A stretch of DNA of 64,000 nucleotides from Treponema sp. (GTDB lineage Bacteria; Spirochaetota; Spirochaetia; Treponematales; Breznakiellaceae): the NCBI GenBank assembly GCA_031256035.1, contig JAIRRJ010000075.1, forward strand, positions 62,001 through 126,000. Reading direction: 5' to 3'. Below are positions 1-9,665 of the stretch, one piece after another. How positions within the stretch are numbered: the first letter of the stretch is position 1; each line of letters opens with the position of its first letter. The notes below the pieces were generated by a model. The model ran no database searches. It was given only the letters and a program-made list of their open reading frames with translations, and was not told where the DNA came from. Both the position numbers and the translations under genes were made by a program.

Positions 1-45
1 TTGCATCCAAAAAAAATAACGCATAATAGCAGCAACAGAAAACAA

Positions 46-1854
46 TTACGGGCCAATGTTTTCATCTGCTCCATCTTCATTGATGATTACAGGCGGCCTT
101 TCTGCTCTGTAAAATATTCTCACAGTTTCGGTTGCGGCGCGGTGTTTAAGTTTTACCACCAGTGCCTGATCCTGTGGATAATATACCCAGCCCGATGAAT
201 CGTAGCGTTCAAACTGGGGGTCCGAGCGAAAATCAATATCGTGAATCTGTATTTTAACAAACGGCCTTACGCCGCGAATTATCACAAAATGGCTCATATC
301 TACAGGGAAGGAAACGGCAATATTAATATTACCGTCCTGAGTTGCCGCACTTACTGAAGGTGAAACAGTCCATGCCCAAAAACCGCTCGCCGAACCGGCA
401 GCCGGAAGACCGGCAGCAGAAAGCAAAGCTGCTCTGGGATAATAATCGCCGGGACGCAGAACGCTGTAAAGTTCCCCCGAAGCGCCGTCGGTGCCGCCAA
501 CGGCACCGGACAAAGCCGACAACACAAGAGAGCGTCCGACCGCAGCCCATTCGGGGTTTTCAGAGGCCTCTGCCCAATTCAAAAGCGATTTTCCCAGCCT
601 TACGCCAAAACGTAAATCAGCAGTGTCATTATACAAAATATATACCAAATCTTTTTCGGCATCGCGGTGAATATTTTCAGACACAAGCGATAGTATATGA
701 TCTGTCAGCCGATCAACCGGATTTACCGCCTGTGGGCGCAGCCGTCTGAAATCAGAGAAAAATTCCAAAAGGCCGGGGCTATGCTCAAAAAGCAGTTCTT
801 CGGGATCAATACCCTGTATAAAGGCAATCGCATTGTTTGCGATGGCTGTATTGTTTCGGGTCAGGAGAAATTCAAGAATATGTTCTTCCGCAAGAAAATC
901 AATATTGACACTGTTAATAAGGCGCGTAACGGCATCCATTTTTGTTTTTTCCGATTCGGTGAACATACGAAAAGCCCTCGCCATTCCGCCGAGATATCCG
1001 GAAGACCTGTAACCGTGCCTAATGCCGCCTGTAAATTCTTCCGGGACTGACGCAACCGCTGTTTTATAATTACCCTGATACAGCGCTTCAGCGCAGAATG
1101 CAACTACATCATCTTCTTCCCGCAGGGCGGAGAGGTTTCGATTCCATAAAATAAAACTCTGCTCCCTCAATTTGTTAAGGGCACTTTCGTAACTCTGCGG
1201 ACTGTGCGCATGGGCGATGACGTAATCGGCGGGATCAAAGACTTTTTGCTTTCCGGTGGCTCGATATAAGGCGGCGGTATTTTCGGCAGAAAGAACCACT
1301 CTGCCGGTTTCCAGTTCCTGACCTGAACGGCTAAACAAAAAACGTGAACCGTTATACAAAATGCCAAGCTGTCCGTTTTCACGGACAACAGAAGACCGCC
1401 GCGGCATTATTGGGATAACCGCTTCCGTTACATCATCCGCAAACTCGGCGCTGATTCGTAGTTCGCCGCCCCGCGCCGAATTAAATGCACTGAAGATAAG
1501 GAAGTTTCCGCCGGGCAGTTCAAACCGCGCTGAATCTTCCGATAAAACCATGTACACAGGACTAACCGCCGCAAAGATGCCGTCTGTGCCGGACAACAAA
1601 AGGCCTTTTTCGTTATCACCCTTGAGGCCAAATTCAAGACCGCCAAAAAAAACTTTAACTCCGCCGGTCAGCGTTTGATCCTGCGCGCTGACATTCTTTT
1701 CCGGAGATTGAAGATAGCGTCCCCTAATAGTCATTTCGCCGGCGGTGAAGGTAAAGTTTCCTTTGTTGGAAAACTGGATAACGACAACAAGGAAAAATAC
1801 CGCACCGTACAAAAGGGTAAAGCCAAATATGCGTGATGCCAATGGTTTTCTCAA
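46..1854 (-). CDS. Large exported or membrane-anchored hypothetical protein
   Basis: A 602-residue protein of unknown function. Residues about 8-27 (LASRIFGFTLLYGAVFFLVV) form one strong hydrophobic segment after a basic start, so the protein is probably exported and anchored by its N-terminus. The rest is soluble and contains no motif I recognise. The C-terminal 100 residues are rich in beta-strand patterns (VSFPVDMSHFVIIRG, WVYYPQDQALVVKL). It is divergent to the TPR gene that starts at 1922, with 67 bp between the two starts, so they probably share a promoter region. I see no catalytic motif. The stop codon is inside the window, so the gene is complete. Confidence 0.75.
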   Translation of the reverse strand: MRKPLASRIFGFTLLYGAVFFLVVVIQFSNKGNFTFTAGEMTIRGRYLQSPEKNVSAQDQTLTGGVKVFFGGLEFGLKGDNEKGLLLSGTDGIFAAVSPVYMVLSEDSARFELPGGNFLIFSAFNSARGGELRISAEFADDVTEAVIPIMPRRSSVVRENGQLGILYNGSRFLFSRSGQELETGRVVLSAENTAALYRATGKQKVFDPADYVIAHAHSPQSYESALNKLREQSFILWNRNLSALREEDDVVAFCAEALYQGNYKTAVASVPEEFTGGIRHGYRSSGYLGGMARAFRMFTESEKTKMDAVTRLINSVNIDFLAEEHILEFLLTRNNTAIANNAIAFIQGIDPEELLFEHSPGLLEFFSDFRRLRPQAVNPVDRLTDHILSLVSENIHRDAEKDLVYILYNDTADLRFGVRLGKSLLNWAEASENPEWAAVGRSLVLSALSGAVGGTDGASGELYSVLRPGDYYPRAALLSAAGLPAAGSASGFWAWTVSPSVSAATQDGNINIAVSFPVDMSHFVIIRGVRPFVKIQIHDIDFRSDPQFERYDSSGWVYYPQDQALVVKLKHRAATETVRIFYRAERPPVIINEDGADENIGP

Positions 1855-1921
1855 AATAAATCGCCTTTTAATACCCGGCTAACTTGCCGGTTTACATAAT
1901 ATTGTATACGATAATAATAAC

Positions 1922-3328
1922 ATGATCACAGGCTCTAATGGAAGCAGCTTCCTGCACAGGGCAGGGTTGAAGGGCTGTATATCCGTTTTTTTATTGTTTT
2001 TTTTGATTCTCGGGGTTGTTCCCGTGACCGCTGCGCAGGAAGCGACCATGGAATCCGTTTTAAACGAAGTTGCTCTCAGGCTCTCGGACAGGGATTTCCC
2101 CGCAGCCCTGGCGCTTTTTAACAGGCTGAAACCCGAAGACGCGCAGAAAAAAGAAATCCTTATCATGCAGGCTTCGATTCTGAATTCCGCAGGCCGGGCT
2201 GCCGATGCAAAAAAAATTGCAAATGAAATAATCTCCGGCGAGCCAAACAACACAGACGCGTTAATGATCCTTGCCGATGCCGCCGCTCTGGAGGGAAAAG
2301 ATCGGGACAGGCGCAACGTTCTTGAAAGGATAATAAAAGCCGATCCCCAGCACACAAGGGCGCTCACTGATCTGGGCAACATCAACCTCGGCTCACGAAG
2401 CCTTAGGGTAGCAGCCGGTTATTTTGACAGGGCTCTTGCCGCCAATTCAAACTACGGAGAGGCTCTGGTAGGGCGCGCGACTGTTTACCGCTATACCAAT
2501 GAACCCAAAAGGGCCGAACAGCTTTTGAACCGTGCAATTGCACAATACCCCCAATGGGCTGAACCTCTGCATGAACGGGCAAGGCTCTACAAGGGCGCCG
2601 GTTTTTACAGTGACGCACTAAATGATCTGGACGCCGCAAAAAAAATCGATCCCGATAATTACTGGATTTCTACCGACAGGGGGATTCTTCTGCTTGACAT
2701 GAACCGCAGGCAGGATGCCCTTGATGAATTGAATCGCGCAATCAAACTTGATCCGAAGATTTTCTTCGCCTACGTGTACAGCGCAGGGCTTAAAAACGAA
2801 GCCGGCGATTATGAAGGCGCGGAAAAAGATTTTGCGCAGCTCGCAAAATTAAGACCCGATTATTATTTTGCGTCCGAGGGACTGGGAATGATCAAAATGA
2901 AAAACAAACAATGGGCGGCGGCCAGGGACGCTTTTCTGGATGCCTACAAACAGGCGCCGCGGGAATACGCCTACGCCCTGCTTGCCACGGTAAATTGGAT
3001 TCGCGCCGGAAAAATAACCGATCCAAAACAATTTTTGGCGCAGGTATTGAGGACTGCTCCCAGAGACTCTCTGGAATTTTCAATGCTCAAGCTTTTCCAT
3101 GATCTTGGAGGCGATATTGACGTTGCCTCTAAAATTGAAAACGAAAAAAATTTAATTGCAAAGGCACAGATGCTTTTTTATCTTGCCTGTTATTATGACA
3201 TAAGGGGAAACAGAATGTTGGCGGATAGATATTATCTTCTTGTACAGGATATGGACATTGCCTCCACTGTGGAATGGCAGTTGAATGAATGGATACTCGC
3301 TGAACGAGGACTGGGTTTAAGAAAATGA
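1922..3328 (+). CDS. Exported TPR-repeat protein
   Basis: A 468-residue protein with a signal peptide (h-region SVFLLFFLILGVVPVTAAQ) followed by roughly ten tetratricopeptide repeats. Typical repeat signatures are present, such as ALTDLGNINLGSRSLRVAAG, ALVGRATVYRYTNEPKRAEQ and DALDELNRAIKLDPKIFFAY. TPR domains are scaffolds for protein-protein contacts, so a periplasmic or envelope-associated adaptor role is likely, but the partner is not shown. Its last four bases overlap the start codon of the TraB-family gene (ATGA at 3325-3328), which suggests translational coupling and a shared function. No strong ribosome binding site precedes the ATG. Confidence 0.85.
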   Translation: MITGSNGSSFLHRAGLKGCISVFLLFFLILGVVPVTAAQEATMESVLNEVALRLSDRDFPAALALFNRLKPEDAQKKEILIMQASILNSAGRAADAKKIANEIISGEPNNTDALMILADAAALEGKDRDRRNVLERIIKADPQHTRALTDLGNINLGSRSLRVAAGYFDRALAANSNYGEALVGRATVYRYTNEPKRAEQLLNRAIAQYPQWAEPLHERARLYKGAGFYSDALNDLDAAKKIDPDNYWISTDRGILLLDMNRRQDALDELNRAIKLDPKIFFAYVYSAGLKNEAGDYEGAEKDFAQLAKLRPDYYFASEGLGMIKMKNKQWAAARDAFLDAYKQAPREYAYALLATVNWIRAGKITDPKQFLAQVLRTAPRDSLEFSMLKLFHDLGGDIDVASKIENEKNLIAKAQMLFYLACYYDIRGNRMLADRYYLLVQDMDIASTVEWQLNEWILAERGLGLRK

Positions 3329-4506
3329 ACGAAAACATCATGACGATCAGTCTGAGCGATAAAGAAATTAAACTGGTAGGGACTGCTCATGTTTCGCGGG
3401 AAAGCATTGAGGAAGTTAAAACCATTATTCATGAAGAAAAGCCGGATATGGTCTGCGTTGAACTTGACGAGGGACGGTATAATGCCATAACGCAAAATGA
3501 CAAGTGGGAAAAACTAAATCTGTCAAAAATCTTTAGAGAGGGTAAAGGCTTTCTGCTGATTGCAAATCTGGTCATGGCAAGTTTTCAGCGCCGCCTTGGC
3601 AATGAGCTGGGGGTCAAACCCGGCGAAGAAATGAAAACTGCCGTAGAGACAGCCGGCGAATTGGGAATTCCCCACAGTCTTTGCGACAGGGAAGTTCAGA
3701 TAACGCTGCGCCGCGCCTGGGCGCGCTGCGGGTTTTGGAGCAAGAGCAAACTTCTGGCTTCGCTTATTGCCAGCGCGTTTACAACTGAAAAACTAAGTTC
3801 AGAAGAAATAGAAAACCTGAAAAAACGCAATGAACTTGACGGCATGATGAATGAACTTGCCGAATACCTTCCCGCCGTCAAGAAGACTCTTATTGATGAA
3901 AGGGATCGTTATCTGGCGGCAAAAATCTGGACATCAACGCAGCCTGGTAAAAAAAGTGTAGCTGTAATCGGGGCGGGACATATGCAGGGAATTATGGTTC
4001 ATCTTGAAAAGCTGGCCGCGGGCGAAACTGAGGACGTGAGCGAACTGGATGTAATTCCTCCGCCTGGTTTTTTTTCAAAAGGAATCCGTTTTATCATACC
4101 TGCCGCATTAATTGCCCTTGTTACCGCAGGATTTTTATTTTCAGGGGTAGAGAAAAGCATCGAAATACTCCTCCACTGGGTGTTGTGGAACGGCTCTCTT
4201 GCGGCTTTAGGCGCAATCATCGCCATGGGTCATCCATTAGCAATTCTTGTTTCTTTTCTGGGCGCGCCGTTTACGTCCCTCACTCCGGTTGTCGGCGTAG
4301 GATTACTTTCCGGCCTTACGCAGGTAACATTTCACAAACCGAGAGTTTCGGACATTGAAAATATCACAGATGACATAAGCGGTATTAAAGGCGTATACCG
4401 CAACAGAATTTCAAGGGCGTTATTGGTATTTTTTCTTTCCAGTCTGGGAAGTTCTATCGGCACTTTTGTTTCTTTTTCTGACATTGCCGGATTGCTGGTC
4501 AAGTAA
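3325..4506 (+). CDS. TraB/PrgY family membrane protein
   Basis: A 393-residue member of the TraB family. The N-terminal domain carries the family signatures LVGTAHVSRESIEEV, VCVELDEGRY and, later, VIGAGHMQGI, which match the GxxH/E/GxGH motifs thought to form a metal-dependent active site related to TIKI/erythromycin-esterase folds. About four hydrophobic segments follow in the C-terminal 140 residues (IRFIIPAALIALVTAGFLF, LAALGAIIAMGHPLAILVSF, ALLVFFLSSLGSSIGTFVSF), so the protein is anchored in the inner membrane. In Enterococcus PrgY acts on pheromone peptides, but in spirochaetes the substrate is unknown. It overlaps the TPR gene by 4 bp, so the two are probably co-expressed. Confidence 0.85.
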   Translation: MNENIMTISLSDKEIKLVGTAHVSRESIEEVKTIIHEEKPDMVCVELDEGRYNAITQNDKWEKLNLSKIFREGKGFLLIANLVMASFQRRLGNELGVKPGEEMKTAVETAGELGIPHSLCDREVQITLRRAWARCGFWSKSKLLASLIASAFTTEKLSSEEIENLKKRNELDGMMNELAEYLPAVKKTLIDERDRYLAAKIWTSTQPGKKSVAVIGAGHMQGIMVHLEKLAAGETEDVSELDVIPPPGFFSKGIRFIIPAALIALVTAGFLFSGVEKSIEILLHWVLWNGSLAALGAIIAMGHPLAILVSFLGAPFTSLTPVVGVGLLSGLTQVTFHKPRVSDIENITDDISGIKGVYRNRISRALLVFFLSSLGSSIGTFVSFSDIAGLLVK

Positions 4507-4510
4507 ACCT

Positions 4511-4535
4511 GCTTTTTGCGAATTATGCGCAAAGC
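4511..4535. terminator. Weak hairpin between convergent genes
   Basis: Arms GCTTT and AAAGC, continued by GCG/CGC with a 2-nt bulge, lie in the 34-bp gap between the convergent traB-like gene and murA. A short T tract is inside the left arm. It could serve as a shared terminator, but the stem is weak. Confidence 0.3.
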
Positions 4536-4540
4536 CCAAA

Positions 4541-5821
4541 CTAGCTGTCTGTTCTGACTATTCGCGCACCGAGCGCGGAAAGTCTGTCTACCAAGTGTTC
4601 ATAGCCCCGCTCAACCTGATATACGTTGCGTATAACGCTTTTGCCCTCAGCGCACATGGCGGCGATAATCATCGCCATTCCGGCGCGTACATCGGGGCTG
4701 ATCAACTCCGAACCATGCAGTTTCGCTGGTCCGGAAATGACGGCGCGGTGCGGATCACATAACACAATTCTCGCGCCCATCGCAATCAATTTATCGACAA
4801 AAAACATCCGCGATTCGTACATTTTCTCGTGAATAAGAACTGTTCCCTTTATCTGAGTCGCGACAACAATCACAATGCTTATAAGATCAGGCGGAAAACC
4901 CGGCCAGGGAGCATCGTCTATTTTGGGAATCATGCCGCCAAAATCGTGGTTTACTTCCATCGGCTGATTTTTGGGAACATGAATAACAGTTCCCTCATGT
5001 GCCCAGACAATGCCCAGTTTGCCGAAGGCGATTTTGGCAGGGCGCAAATCCTCCGGGCGCGCTCCTTCTATATGAAGATCGCCGCCTGTAACAGCCGCAA
5101 GCCCGATGAATGAGCCGACTTCCATAAAGTCAGCGCCAATTTCAAATTCGCAGCCAGAAAGTTTCATCACGCCCGTAATGGTAAGGATGTTCGAGCCAAT
5201 CCCTTCAATCTGCGCGCCCATAAGAACAAGCATCCTGCAAAGGTCTTGCACATGGGGTTCACTCGCGGCATTGGTAAGAATTGTTTTACCTTTGGCAAGG
5301 ACGGCCGCCATGATTGCGTTTTCAGTTCCCGTAACAGACGCTTCATCAAGAAAAATATCCGCTCCGACAAGGTTTTTGGCGGAAAAAACGAAAGCATCGC
5401 CGACTTTAACCTTTGCGCCTAACTCGGTAAGAACAAGAAAATGGGTATCCAGCCGCCTTCTTCCGATAACGTCTCCGCCCGGCGGAGGAAGAATTGCTTT
5501 TCCGGTACGCGCCAGAAGAGGGCCTGCAAAAAGAATGGAAGCCCTTATCCTTTTCGCCTGTTCGCCGGGGATTTCGGAAGACTTAATATCAGCAAGGTGA
5601 AGCCTGTATTCATTCGGCTCTAAGGATTCTACTTCTCCTCCCAAAGCCTTAAACACATCAAGCATCACCCGCACATCTTCGATATCGGGAATGTTACGCA
5701 AAACAACCTGTTCATCGGTCAATAATGCGGCGGCTATGCAGGGAAGGGCTGCGTTTTTATTGCCGCTGACCCTGATTGTCCCATTCAGGGGAACTCCGCC
5801 GTGGATAGAATATTCGCTCAT
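4541..5821 (-). CDS. murA: UDP-N-acetylglucosamine 1-carboxyvinyltransferase, Asp-type active site
   Basis: MurA transfers enolpyruvate from PEP to UDP-GlcNAc, the first committed step of peptidoglycan synthesis, in the cytoplasm. The start is set at the ATG giving MSEYSIHGG (5821), because the longer reading frame would overlap deoC and this is where MurA proteins begin. The product is 426 residues, a normal length. The N-terminal motif [11 protein letters not shown] and the motif [16 protein letters not shown] are typical. The loop that carries Cys115 in E. coli reads [14 protein letters not shown] here, so the catalytic Cys is replaced by Asp at residue 117 (codon 5471-5473). This replacement occurs naturally in Mycobacterium, Chlamydia and Borrelia and makes MurA insensitive to fosfomycin. 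It lies directly downstream of deoC with only one base between them. Confidence 0.95.
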   Translation of the reverse strand: MSEYSIHGGVPLNGTIRVSGNKNAALPCIAAALLTDEQVVLRNIPDIEDVRVMLDVFKALGGEVESLEPNEYRLHLADIKSSEIPGEQAKRIRASILFAGPLLARTGKAILPPPGGDVIGRRRLDTHFLVLTELGAKVKVGDAFVFSAKNLVGADIFLDEASVTGTENAIMAAVLAKGKTILTNAASEPHVQDLCRMLVLMGAQIEGIGSNILTITGVMKLSGCEFEIGADFMEVGSFIGLAAVTGGDLHIEGARPEDLRPAKIAFGKLGIVWAHEGTVIHVPKNQPMEVNHDFGGMIPKIDDAPWPGFPPDLISIVIVVATQIKGTVLIHEKMYESRMFFVDKLIAMGARIVLCDPHRAVISGPAKLHGSELISPDVRAGMAMIIAAMCAEGKSVIRNVYQVERGYEHLVDRLSALGARIVRTDS

Positions 5822-5822
5822 A

Positions 5823-6488
5823 TTAATACTGCGCTGCCACTCCACCAGACAAGATTTTTACCGCTGAACTTGTACCGATACGATCCGCGCCGGCAGCGAT
5901 GAACGCCTCAAGGTCTTCGCGGGTTTTTACCCCTCCGGCAGCTTTTATCTTCACCTGTGAGCCGATGTGCTTTTTGAAAAGTTCAACATCCGCAAGCGTT
6001 GCGCCCGCTGTTCCGAAGCCGGTAGAGGTCTTGATATAATCAGCCCCCGCTTCTGTTACAATGCCGCACAGACGTATTTTCTCATCTTCTGTTAGGTAAC
6101 ATGTTTCTATAATTACTTTGAGTATTTTATCACTACAGGTTTTTTTTAACAGTTTTATTTCTGCAAGTACGCGATCAAAATAACCGTTTTTGACATCGCC
6201 GATATTGATAACCATGTCTATCTCAGCGGCGCCGTCTTTAATGGCGTTCTCAGTCTCTAAAACCTTGACTGCTGTAACATTGTAGCCAAGGGGAAAGCCG
6301 ATCACCGTGGCGATGACCGGCTCGTTTCCGTATTGTTCATAAACAGGTTTTACATAAGACGGCGGAATACAAACCGCCGCAGTTTTGAATTTAACCGCCT
6401 CATCGCAGAGGATTTTAATTTCCTCCCACGACGAGACGGTTTTCAAGAGCGTATGATCAATCCTGGAAAATATTTCCCTGTCTGTCAT
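5823..6488 (-). CDS. deoC: Deoxyribose-phosphate aldolase
   Basis: DeoC cleaves 2-deoxyribose 5-phosphate to acetaldehyde and glyceraldehyde 3-phosphate in deoxynucleoside catabolism. The start chosen is the ATG giving [16 protein letters not shown] (221 residues, the usual length); an ATG five codons upstream (6503) is also possible. The class I aldolase motifs are visible: DMVINIG with the conserved Asp, [10 protein letters not shown], the Schiff-base Lys in YIKTSTGF, and the phosphate-binding end [29 protein letters not shown]. It sits between a purine permease and murA on the same strand, so nucleoside salvage genes appear grouped upstream of a cell-wall gene. Confidence 0.95.
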   Translation of the reverse strand: MTDREIFSRIDHTLLKTVSSWEEIKILCDEAVKFKTAAVCIPPSYVKPVYEQYGNEPVIATVIGFPLGYNVTAVKVLETENAIKDGAAEIDMVINIGDVKNGYFDRVLAEIKLLKKTCSDKILKVIIETCYLTEDEKIRLCGIVTEAGADYIKTSTGFGTAGATLADVELFKKHIGSQVKIKAAGGVKTREDLEAFIAAGADRIGTSSAVKILSGGVAAQY

Positions 6489-6516
6489 GAAACTTCGTTC
6501 CATGTTCGATTTAATT

Positions 6517-6551
6517 GTGCGGCCGCGCCAACAAGTTGGCGATGGCCGCAC
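6517..6551. promoter_or_regulatory. Strong intergenic hairpin upstream of deoC
   Basis: GTGCGGCC (6517-6524) pairs with GGCCGCAC (6544-6551), and inside it GCCAAC pairs with GTTGGC around an AA loop. It lies in the 88-bp gap between the end of the purine permease and deoC. No long T tract follows on the minus strand, so this is a processing or attenuation hairpin, or a weak terminator, rather than a classical intrinsic terminator. Confidence 0.55.
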
Positions 6552-6576
6552 TAATTGTAGAGGTTATCATACTCTC

Positions 6577-7884
6577 TTAATTTATGAAGAACCGCGCCAG
6601 GAATACGACAAAGAGTACCCATGTTACCATGGTAACATCTTTTATTTTTCCGGCTGCTATTTTAAGGACTACAAAAGAGAGAACGCCGTACACTATGCCT
6701 TCGGCAATGCTGTATGCAAAGGGCATCATCACAATTGTCAGGAACGCCGGAATACCTTCGGTTACGTCTGTAAAATCAATGGTCGTTACAGGCTGCATCA
6801 TAAGGAAGCCGACCATGATCAATGCCGGAGAAGTTGCCGCCGCCGGAATTAACAGGAACAATGGCGAAAGGAACAGCGCCAACAGGAACAACATTGCCGT
6901 GGTAAAGCTGGTAAGACCTGTGCGCCCTCCCGCTGCAACGCCAGCCGCACTCTCAACATAACTTGTAACGGTTGAAGTACCCAGAGCCGCGCCGGCAACT
7001 GTTCCAACCGCATCGGCGAGAAGAGCCTGCTTAACGCGGGGGATGTTCCCGTTCTTGTCAATGAGTTTTGCCTGTGTTGTAACGCCGACCAGAGTCCCGA
7101 TTGTGTCAAAAATATCAACAAACAGGAAGGTGAAAAATACTGTGAAGAATTTGAAAGAAAGAATTGTAGAAGGCGAAAAATCAAACTGGAAGAATAACGG
7201 AGCATGAGGCGCACTAAACGGCTTCCAGCCATCGGTTACTGCGGTAACGCCCATCGGGATGCCAATGATCGTGGTAGCAAGGATTCCGATAAGGATGGCT
7301 CCGGGAATCTTAAGAGCATAAAGCACGGCAATGATCAGAAAACCAAGAATCGCCAAAAGCGGATGGTTGGAAGATAAATCGCCAAGCCCAAGCACCGGTA
7401 CTCCGCCGGCGGGAGTTATTACTATCCCCGCGTTGGAAAAACCGATAAGGGCGATGAAAAGCCCGATACCGACAGCCACAGCTTTTTTCAGATTCGCGGG
7501 AATTGCCTTGATGATCGCTTCCCGCACATTGAACAGCGACAGGATGATAAACAGAATACCTTCAAGGAAAACCGCGGTCAGGGCGATCTGCCAGGAATAG
7601 CCCATCCCGAATACGACTGTAAACGTAAAGAACGCATTCAGTCCCATGCCCGGCGCAAGCGCCACTGGCAGATTCGCGGTAAATGCCATGACCAGCGTTG
7701 CGATTGCTGCAGCAATCGCGGTAGCGGTAAAAACCGCCCCCGGCGTCATGCCGTTTCCGATCAAGCCAAGCATCCCCGGATTCACCGCAAGAATGTATGC
7801 CATGGTCAAGAATGTGGTTATGCCCGCAACGATCTCTTTTTGGAACGTTGTTCCGTGTTCCTTAAGCCTGAAAACTTTCTCCAT
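6577..7884 (-). CDS. AzgA-type purine (adenine/guanine/hypoxanthine) permease
   Basis: A 435-residue inner-membrane transporter of the NCS2 superfamily, AzgA/PbuG branch. It begins MEKVFRLKEHGTTFQKEIVA, followed by the diagnostic GITTFLTMAYILAVNPGML and LAPGMGLNAFFTF. About 12 to 14 membrane helices fill the rest. The substrate-loop motif DIFDTIGTLVGV and GTSTVTSYVESAAGVAAGGRTGLT are well conserved. Members of this branch import guanine, hypoxanthine or adenine with protons. The gene precedes deoC on the same strand and follows hydA closely (9 bp), so it may be read through from the hydrogenase operon. I see no purine riboswitch upstream. Confidence 0.9.
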   Translation of the reverse strand: MEKVFRLKEHGTTFQKEIVAGITTFLTMAYILAVNPGMLGLIGNGMTPGAVFTATAIAAAIATLVMAFTANLPVALAPGMGLNAFFTFTVVFGMGYSWQIALTAVFLEGILFIILSLFNVREAIIKAIPANLKKAVAVGIGLFIALIGFSNAGIVITPAGGVPVLGLGDLSSNHPLLAILGFLIIAVLYALKIPGAILIGILATTIIGIPMGVTAVTDGWKPFSAPHAPLFFQFDFSPSTILSFKFFTVFFTFLFVDIFDTIGTLVGVTTQAKLIDKNGNIPRVKQALLADAVGTVAGAALGTSTVTSYVESAAGVAAGGRTGLTSFTTAMLFLLALFLSPLFLLIPAAATSPALIMVGFLMMQPVTTIDFTDVTEGIPAFLTIVMMPFAYSIAEGIVYGVLSFVVLKIAAGKIKDVTMVTWVLFVVFLARFFIN

Positions 7885-7893
7885 AATTCCCTC

Positions 7894-9654
7894 CTACTTG
7901 TTATATAACGGCAGCTCCACATATTTTGTGTGAAGCAGCTCGTGCGCTTTATGACCGCCCGGCTCACCAAGGAATTCCTTGTACACCTGATTGATGCACG
8001 GATTCTGGTGAGAACAGCGGTATTGAGACTTTTCATCATCGGTGTAGATGCCCGCAGTGCGCTGTTTGCGGATTTCATCGGTACAGCCGTAGGGCTGCCC
8101 ACCTCCGGCGATACAGCCGCCGCGGCACGCCATTACCTCTACAAAGTGATACGGCACTTCCTTTCCGGCTTTTTTTGCATCGCGGATTTTGTCCAGCACG
8201 GCGGCGATGTTCCCCATCTGGTGCGCGACAGCGATGCGGATTTTGGTTCCATTGCCGAAATCAACTTCCCCTTCCTTTACGCCTTCAAGGCCGCGGGCGG
8301 GTTTGAAGTTGACATCGGGCAGTTCTTTTTTTGTTACAAGGAAATATGCGCTGCGGACTGCTGCTTCCAGCACGCCGCCCGTTACGCCGAAAATAGTTCC
8401 CGCGCCGGTGTACGGCCCCAGAGGACTGTCCGCCTCTTCATCGTTGAGTTTGAGGATTTCAATGCCCGCCTGTTTGATCATCCGCGCAAGTTCTCTCGTG
8501 GTAATTACAATGTCAACATCATAACCATGACCGGCGCTCTTCATGTCATCGTTGCGATGGCTTTCCCACTTTTTGGCTGTACATGGCATGACTGACACGG
8601 AATACACTTTTGCCGGGTCTACTCCCGCCTTTCCAGCCCAGTAAGCCTTGATCATCGCGCCCATCATCTGCTGCGGGGATTTCGCTGTCGAGAAATGAGG
8701 GATCATATCGGCGTAGTATTTCTCCATGTAATCCACCCACGCCGGGCAGCAGGAAGTAATCAGCGGGATCGTACTGCCTTTTTCGTTCAGGCGTTTTACA
8801 AGTTCCGAACCTTCTTCCATTATGGTAAGGTCTGCCGAGAAGTTGGTGTCAAAGACAGTCTTAAAACCAAGGCGGCGCAAAGCGGCGTAAATCTTTTTCG
8901 TAAACAGCGTGCCCGGCTCAAGACCGAATTCTTCGGCTAACGCTACGCGGACAGCGGGGGCAATCTGAACCACAGGGTGCTTATTCGCATCCTGCAGCGC
9001 GCTCCACACTTTTACCGTATCGTCCCGTTCATAAATGGCGCCCACAGGGCAGTGAGCGGCGCACTGGCCGCACTTGATACAGGGGCTGTCACCCAGAGGA
9101 GCGTCCGCCGCGCTGGCGATCTTTCCTTTGATGCCACGTCCCAGGAATTCCAAAGCCCAGACATTCTGCACTTCCTGGCAAACCTTTACGCAGCGCCCAC
9201 AGCGCACGCATTTTTCCGGGCAAAGGACAATTGCCGGATTGGAATCGTCCACCGGAATATCGTTAACAACTTTCTTGTACGGTGATTGCCTTATGCCGAA
9301 TTCGGCGGCAAGGGTCTGCAATTCGCAGTTGCCGTTGCGGGGACACTGGAGACAGTCATTGGGATGGTTGGAAAGGATCAGTTCCAGAACCGTGCGCCGC
9401 GTAGCAATGATCTCCGCGTCATGGGTGATGATGTCCTTGCCTTCAAGGCCGCCATCCACCGGAGTGGTGCAGGCGCGTACCATTTTGGGACTGCCTGCCA
9501 CGCGGACAATGCAAATACCGCAGCTTGCCCAAGCTGGAAGATCGGGGTTGTAACACAGGGTCGGAATTTTTATGTTTGCTTTTTTCGCCGCTTCAAGGAT
9601 TGTCGTCCCGTCCTCAACCTGAATTGGATTGCCGTTTATTTTAAGGTTAATCAT
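7894..9654 (-). CDS. [FeFe] hydrogenase catalytic subunit (bifurcating type)
   Basis: A 586-residue group A [FeFe] hydrogenase of the HydA/HndD type. The start is the ATG giving MINLKINGN, preceded by AGGAG at a good distance; the longer frame is not supported. Domains in order: an N-terminal [2Fe-2S] ferredoxin (CYNP, SCGIC, ACTTP), a His-Cys3 [4Fe-4S] site (HPNDCLQCPRNGNC), two [4Fe-4S] clusters (CVRCGRCVKVC and CIKCGQCAAHC), then the H-cluster motifs TSCCPAW, MPCTAKKWES and EVMACRGGCIAGGGQP. The third motif has Arg where Pro is usual. The enzyme interconverts protons and H2 in the cytoplasm and would take electrons from reduced ferredoxin plus NADH with the products of the two upstream flavin/FeS genes. 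It is the last gene of the hydrogenase set. Confidence 0.95.
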   Translation of the reverse strand: MINLKINGNPIQVEDGTTILEAAKKANIKIPTLCYNPDLPAWASCGICIVRVAGSPKMVRACTTPVDGGLEGKDIITHDAEIIATRRTVLELILSNHPNDCLQCPRNGNCELQTLAAEFGIRQSPYKKVVNDIPVDDSNPAIVLCPEKCVRCGRCVKVCQEVQNVWALEFLGRGIKGKIASAADAPLGDSPCIKCGQCAAHCPVGAIYERDDTVKVWSALQDANKHPVVQIAPAVRVALAEEFGLEPGTLFTKKIYAALRRLGFKTVFDTNFSADLTIMEEGSELVKRLNEKGSTIPLITSCCPAWVDYMEKYYADMIPHFSTAKSPQQMMGAMIKAYWAGKAGVDPAKVYSVSVMPCTAKKWESHRNDDMKSAGHGYDVDIVITTRELARMIKQAGIEILKLNDEEADSPLGPYTGAGTIFGVTGGVLEAAVRSAYFLVTKKELPDVNFKPARGLEGVKEGEVDFGNGTKIRIAVAHQMGNIAAVLDKIRDAKKAGKEVPYHFVEVMACRGGCIAGGGQPYGCTDEIRKQRTAGIYTDDEKSQYRCSHQNPCINQVYKEFLGEPGGHKAHELLHTKYVELPLYNK

Positions 9655-9665
9655 ATATATCTCCT

